DNA of 8,862 nucleotides, from contig JAZSEA010000027.1 of the NCBI GenBank assembly GCA_045531455.1, positions 1 to 8,862 of the forward strand. Direction: 5' to 3'. The stretch's first letter is position 1. The number at the start of each line of letters is the position of its first letter. Positions 6,315 to 8,862 of the stretch are shown here, piece after piece. The position numbers and the translations under genes are program-made. The stretch comes from CAG-390 sp045531455 (GTDB taxonomy: Bacteria > Bacillota > Clostridia > Oscillospirales > CAG-272). The notes below the pieces were generated by a model, which was given only the letters and a program-made list of their open reading frames with translations, did no database searches and was not told the origin of the DNA.

Positions 6315-7145
6315 ATGGAAAAGTCAGCACATAAGCTCGAATTGCTGAGAAGAATCGCGGAGCTTGAAAAAAAGCAGCTCTGGCATCTTGACGTCGAGGA
6401 CGACCCCGAGACCTACCCCCTTATGCCCGGTGACGTCGATTATCTCAACGAAAAGCTCTCGAGCCGTATCAAAAACAAGATCGCGAATATCTTCGGCGCG
6501 CGCTTTTTCGATAAGCTGATCGCAGACCGACAGCTCATCATAAAGGAAGTCCGCGGAATCGAGAATTTCAAAGCAGTAGATGGCGGTAAGATCGTCACCT
6601 GCAACCATTTCAGCGTCGGCGACAACTACGCCGTTTGGGTCGCGCTCCGCGATCATATGGACGGTAAGCTGCTTTACAAGGTCATCCGCGAGGGCAACTA
6701 TACCAATCCCCCGAAGCCCTTCGGACTTTTTATGCGCCATTGCAACACTCTGCCGCTTTCAAGTCAGCTTCCGACGATGAAGAAGTTTCTGAAGGCAGTT
6801 TCCGTGCTGCTCAAGCGCGGCGAGACGATACTGATCTACCCCGAGCAGGGAATGTGGTGGAATTACCGCAAGCCCCGCCCGATGCAGGAGGGCGCATTTG
6901 CGCTCGCCGTCCGCAATAAGGCACCGATAGTTCCGATCTTCATCACGATGGAGGACAGCGACACGATCGACGGCGACGGCTTCCCCGTTCAGGAGTTCAC
7001 GCTCCATATCCTTCCCGCGATATATCCCGATCCCACGCTCTCTCCCACCGAGGCAAAGGCAAAAATGAATAAGGAAAACTATGAGGCTTGGGTCGCGGTC
7101 TATGAAGAAGTCTACGGCAAGCCCCTCATCTACAGCGAAGAATGA
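6315..7145 (+). CDS. PlsC-type lysophospholipid/glycolipid acyltransferase
   Basis: Predicted 276-aa acyltransferase of the 1-acylglycerol-3-phosphate acyltransferase superfamily. Motif I is NHFSVGD, with catalytic His98 and Asp103 (HX4D). Motif II is GLFMRH (137-142), motif III is IYPEQGMWWN (174-183, in place of FPEGTRS), and motif IV is APIVPIF (203-209). A charged N-terminal extension of about 70 residues (LWHLDVEDDPETYPL) precedes the domain, and no clear membrane helix is seen, so it probably associates peripherally. Motif III differs from the classical one (E-Q-G for E-G-T), which may mean an acceptor other than lysophosphatidate. The start ATG follows the previous stop by one base, with AAGGA 8 bases upstream. 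The stop overlaps the next gene's ATG. I infer that it acylates the product handled by the glycosyltransferase, but a general phospholipid role cannot be excluded. Confidence 0.88.
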   Translation: MEKSAHKLELLRRIAELEKKQLWHLDVEDDPETYPLMPGDVDYLNEKLSSRIKNKIANIFGARFFDKLIADRQLIIKEVRGIENFKAVDGGKIVTCNHFSVGDNYAVWVALRDHMDGKLLYKVIREGNYTNPPKPFGLFMRHCNTLPLSSQLPTMKKFLKAVSVLLKRGETILIYPEQGMWWNYRKPRPMQEGAFALAVRNKAPIVPIFITMEDSDTIDGDGFPVQEFTLHILPAIYPDPTLSPTEAKAKMNKENYEAWVAVYEEVYGKPLIYSEE

Positions 7146-7705
7146 AGCTCTATCTTACAACGATCGGGATCGCAATGCTGATCATCGCGGCGGTCAATCT
7201 CGCCATCGGCTCCGCGCCGTGGTATTACATACTGATCGCGGTGGTCTGGTGCACCGCTCTGCAGTTTGCCATTGACGGCTTGCTCGCGTTTCTGATAAAC
7301 AAGCTGCCAAACCATTGGTTTGGCGCGGCCAATCCGCTTTACAGCGTTTCGGAGACCGAAAAGAAGCTTTATCGCAAGCTTCGGGTCAAGTTCTGGAAGG
7401 ACAAGGTCTGGGAGCTCGGGGGCTTGGGCGGATTCAGCAAAAAGCATTGTACCGAACCATCGAATCCCGAATATATCGAAAGATTCATCATCGAGTGCAA
7501 CAAGGGAGTGCTTACGCACAGGCTTTCCTATCCCGCGGGATTTCTCGCAATGCTCACTCTGACGGGACTCCCCGTGCTTACGGTAGCTCTGCCCGTTGCG
7601 ATCGTGAACGTATATCTGAATATCCTGCCCACACTTGCGCTGAGGTATAATACGCCAAAGCTGCAGGCGATACTGAAAAGACTTAAAAGACACGCGGGAC
7701 AATAA
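7142..7705 (+). CDS. CrtO-like integral membrane protein (glycosyl-diaponeurosporenoate acyltransferase family)
   Basis: Predicted 187-aa membrane protein. Two hydrophobic helices (about 5-23 and 26-53) are followed by a soluble central segment and a hydrophobic hairpin (about 131-165), ending in a basic tail. Marks shared with Staphylococcus aureus CrtO (compared from memory): YRKLRVKFWKDK (77-88) for the 'WKxK' region, IERFIIE before a conserved His at 126, and NILPTLALRYNTPKL near the end for 'NvPxxxxQRYNRPRL'. CrtO adds a fatty acid to the sugar of glycosylated staphyloxanthin precursor. No carotenoid genes are nearby, so a different acylated glycolipid is likely. Where CrtO has E-L-x-H, this protein has V-L-T-H. 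Its ATG overlaps the upstream stop (ATGA), implying coupled translation. The terminal inverted repeat of the adjacent element starts at its stop codon. Confidence 0.72.
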   Translation: MKLYLTTIGIAMLIIAAVNLAIGSAPWYYILIAVVWCTALQFAIDGLLAFLINKLPNHWFGAANPLYSVSETEKKLYRKLRVKFWKDKVWELGGLGGFSKKHCTEPSNPEYIERFIIECNKGVLTHRLSYPAGFLAMLTLTGLPVLTVALPVAIVNVYLNILPTLALRYNTPKLQAILKRLKRHAGQ

Positions 7706-7726
7706 ATAAAAAGGGGTTGGCTCATT
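7705..7726 (+). repeat. Left terminal inverted repeat
   Basis: A 22-base run ending ggggttggctcatt is the exact reverse complement of 8071-8092. Its first base is the last base of the TAA stop of the CrtO-like gene. Confidence 0.9.
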
Positions 7727-7767
7727 AAGACATATTTTGCCATTCTTGGCTTAAATAGCACAATAAT

Positions 7768-7820
7768 GCCCTCCTCATCCACCGCGCCAAGCGCGGTCCC
7801 CCTTCCCCGCTGGGGAAGGC
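7768..7820 (-). repeat. Two-hairpin palindromic repeat, copy 2
   Basis: Read on the minus strand, hairpin 1 is ccttcccc-agc-ggggaagg (7801-7819, 8 bp) and hairpin 2 is accgcgc-ttg-gcgcggt (7781-7797, 7 bp), followed by ggatgaggagg. It is inverted relative to copy 3 at 7988-8037. Hairpin 2 differs from the other copies on both arms, and all pairs are kept. Confidence 0.9.
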
Positions 7821-7877
7821 AAAAGAGTCTCTGCGAACTATTCAGCGAATATCGTGAAGATTTAATATATAAAAGCA

Positions 7878-7918
7878 AAAGGAATATTTTATTGCGTTTT
7901 TTCAATAAAATATTCCTT
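7878..7918. repeat. Central 17-bp perfect hairpin
   Basis: The arms aaaggaatattttattg (7878-7894) and its exact complement (7903-7918 plus 7919) enclose the 8-base loop cgtttttt. It lies near the middle of the element. The arms carry T-runs on both strands, so it could serve as a bidirectional terminator, but it is AT-rich and lacks a GC-rich stem base. Confidence 0.75.
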
Positions 7919-7987
7919 TGTTATATGCAAAATTATAGATTGGAGTAGAATTCGCTGTACTTGCGAACGTGAAGCACTAACCATTTA

Positions 7988-8037
7988 GCCTTCCCCAGCG
8001 GGGAAGGGGGACCAGCGTAGGCTGGTGGATGAGGAGG
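7988..8037 (+). repeat. Two-hairpin palindromic repeat, copy 3
   Basis: Hairpin 1 is ccttcccc-agc-ggggaagg (7989-8007), identical to copy 2. Hairpin 2 is accagc-gtag-gctggt (8011-8026), followed by ggatgaggagg. Compared with copies 1 and 2, the inner bases of hairpin 2 changed on both sides and still pair. Confidence 0.9.
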
Positions 8038-8070
8038 AGATTTTTGCGTTTTTTGTTATTCAGAAAGCTA

Positions 8071-8092
8071 AATGAGCCAACCCCTTTTTATT
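8071..8092 (-). repeat. Right terminal inverted repeat
   Basis: Exact reverse complement of 7705-7726, starting aatgagccaacccc. It is followed by AT-rich sequence leading to the stop of the convergent lipoprotein gene 68 bases further on. Confidence 0.9.
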
Positions 8093-8144
8093 AAATTATC
8101 AAATTACGATACGCTTATCGGGCGCGAGGAGAATAATTGCTGTT

Positions 8145-8160
8145 ATATTGAGAACAATAT
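8145..8160 (-). other. Small dyad at the end of the small lipoprotein gene
   Basis: atattg-agaa-caatat forms a perfect 6-bp AT-rich stem overlapping the last base of the stop codon. There is no T-tract after it on the minus strand, so I do not call it a terminator. No other terminator is visible for this gene before the mobile element. Confidence 0.35.
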
Positions 8161-8654
8161 TACTCCGTTTCATGCGAATGTTCAAAAATTTCTTCGGGGA
8201 CGTATTTGCCGATAAAGGCAGACCACTCCTCATCGTCGCAACCGTAGTGGTGCGAATTTGTATACTCGCCGTTTTCGTCGAAAGATTCTCCGTAGCCACC
8301 ACAGGAAATGAGCTCAAAAGATCCGTCGGTGTAGTTAATTCTGACAGTCCATTGGTCGTAATAAAAACTCGGATCAATCGCCGCGATCATGATTATGATG
8401 GTATCGGAAAATTGGATTTCGGAGAGATCGCTTAAAAAATCGGAATGATTTTCTTCGGGGATTTTATATACGGGTGTTTCGGTTTTAACAAATTCACCGC
8501 CAGAATTATCGACTCCGTACAGGTCATATATTTCTATAGACGAAACTGTAGCCGTATCTATTTCAAAGCTTTTGTGTAGAGGGATCATAATGCAACTTGG
8601 CAGAGTGATCATAACGAGAACTAAAGTTAATGTCAATAATATAATTCGTTTCAT
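8160..8654 (-). CDS. Small exported lipoprotein of unknown family
   Basis: Predicted 164-aa lipoprotein. The signal peptide MKRIILLTLTLVLVMITLPSC has lipobox LPSC with Cys at 21. The mature part is acidic and small, with strand-like segments (VSSIEIYDLYG, QWTVRINYTDGSFELISCGGYG) and an acidic, His-containing tail (HHYGCDDEEWSAFIGKY...HSHETE). Two further Cys residues, in ISCGGYG and YGCDDEE, could form a disulfide. I do not recognise the family. The 'hYxDGSxEhI...DEEWxxFIxKY' layout recalls small Clostridia lipoproteins of unknown role. Start: GGAGG lies 8 bases before the ATG and the signal peptide follows at once. It converges on the glycolipid operon with the nested palindromic element between them. 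Confidence 0.8.
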   Translation of the reverse strand: MKRIILLTLTLVLVMITLPSCIMIPLHKSFEIDTATVSSIEIYDLYGVDNSGGEFVKTETPVYKIPEENHSDFLSDLSEIQFSDTIIIMIAAIDPSFYYDQWTVRINYTDGSFELISCGGYGESFDENGEYTNSHHYGCDDEEWSAFIGKYVPEEIFEHSHETE

Positions 8655-8662
8655 TTTTCGTT

Positions 8663-8715
8663 CCTCCGATCATTTTGATTGATTTTATTATAGCCGAAGA
8701 GAGCCGAACACATAA
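8663..8715 (-). promoter_or_regulatory. Promoter and ribosome site of the small lipoprotein gene
   Basis: GGAGG (8663-8667, minus strand) lies 8 bases before the ATG at 8652-8654. Upstream is a perfect -10 TATAAT (8687-8692) with a weak -35 TTATGT (8710-8715) at 17 bases. The -10 context GCTATAAT is the same as at the other minus-strand genes of the window. Confidence 0.6.
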
Positions 8716-8796
8716 GGTTTTCATCGGCAAATATCCGCATATACTGCAGAAAAAATCCTCGTAAGATTAATATCTTGCATCGAATTTTTTCTTTGT

Positions 8797-8862
8797 CTAT
8801 CCGAATATTTGCTCGATGAAAACTGCTTCGCACTCTGCGGCGAATAAATTTTTGATGGATTT
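8797..8862 (-). CDS. Possible 3-prime end of a further minus-strand gene (partial)
   Basis: The last 63 bases of the window read, on the minus strand, as an open frame of 21 codons entering from beyond the edge (KSIKNLFAAECEAVFIEQIFG), with a TAG stop at 8797-8799. The composition is protein-like, but the piece is too short to assign. It may equally be intergenic or repeat sequence. No product is proposed. Confidence 0.25.
   Translation of the reverse strand, partial: KSIKNLFAAECEAVFIEQIFG

Larger units (their letters stand above)
7705..8092. mobile_element. MITE-like nested palindromic element, about 388 bp
   Basis: Gene-free block bounded by perfect 22-bp inverted repeats (7705-7726 and 8071-8092; core ggggttggctcatt). 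Inside, in mirror order, are the two-hairpin repeat on the minus strand (7768-7820), cagcgaat (7843-7850), a 17-bp hairpin (7878-7918), attcgctg (7950-7957), and the two-hairpin repeat on the plus strand (7988-8037). It lacks a transposase, so it would be a non-autonomous element mobilised in trans. No clean target-site duplication is visible; TAAA occurs at 7703-7706 and 8092-8095, but this is weak. It separates convergent genes, so it could also end or stabilise transcripts from both sides. Whether it moves is inference. Confidence 0.7.

Noticed and set aside
7766..7948. 60-codon plus-strand frame inside the nested palindromic element
   Set aside because: It is made of repeat and hairpin sequence, and no ribosome site is seen.
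7768..8037. CRISPR array suspected from the repeated palindromes
   Set aside because: There are only two nearby copies, in opposite orientation, with no regular spacers and no cas genes.
8651..8833. 60-codon minus-strand frame upstream of the small lipoprotein
   Set aside because: It covers that gene's promoter and ribosome site, has no signal of its own, and its composition is not convincing.

Overview
The window looks like chromosomal DNA of an uncultured or gut-type Clostridia (Bacillota), perhaps an Oscillospirales or Christensenellales relative. This rests on strong GGAGG-type ribosome sites, TATAAT/TTG promoters, lipobox signal peptides, a TTG start behind a good Shine-Dalgarno, Clostridia-like protein families, and AT-rich spacers between more GC-rich genes. 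No rRNA, tRNA, CRISPR array, transposase or phage gene is visible. The taxonomy is inference.

Bases 1-319 have no supported gene but carry copy 1 of a two-hairpin palindromic repeat (172-218). From 320 to 5140, three genes lie head-to-tail on the minus strand, and each encodes an exported lipoprotein with its own promoter: a 443-aa beta-helix protein, a 321-aa SGNH/sialate-acetylesterase-type (CE6-like) esterase, and a 745-aa protein made of about four NPCBM-like domains. They look like separately transcribed surface proteins that may bind and deacetylate polysaccharide. The beta-helix gene's terminator stem also forms the -35 element of the esterase gene.

A divergent promoter region (5141-5365) separates them from a tight plus-strand operon (5366-7705). 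The operon encodes a GT8 glycosyltransferase with a TTG start, a PlsC-type acyltransferase (1-base gap), and a CrtO-like membrane protein (ATGA overlap). Together they suggest synthesis of an acylated glycolipid or glycoconjugate.

Immediately after the operon's stop codon lies a gene-free element of about 388 bp (7705-8092). It has 22-bp perfect terminal inverted repeats, two copies of the two-hairpin repeat in inverted orientation, a smaller inverted pair, and a central 17-bp hairpin. It looks like a MITE-type non-autonomous mobile element or a structured RNA/terminator island, and is the most unusual object here. It sits between the operon and a convergent minus-strand gene for a small 164-aa lipoprotein of unknown family (8160-8654). 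The right edge (8797-8862) may hold the last 21 codons of another minus-strand gene.
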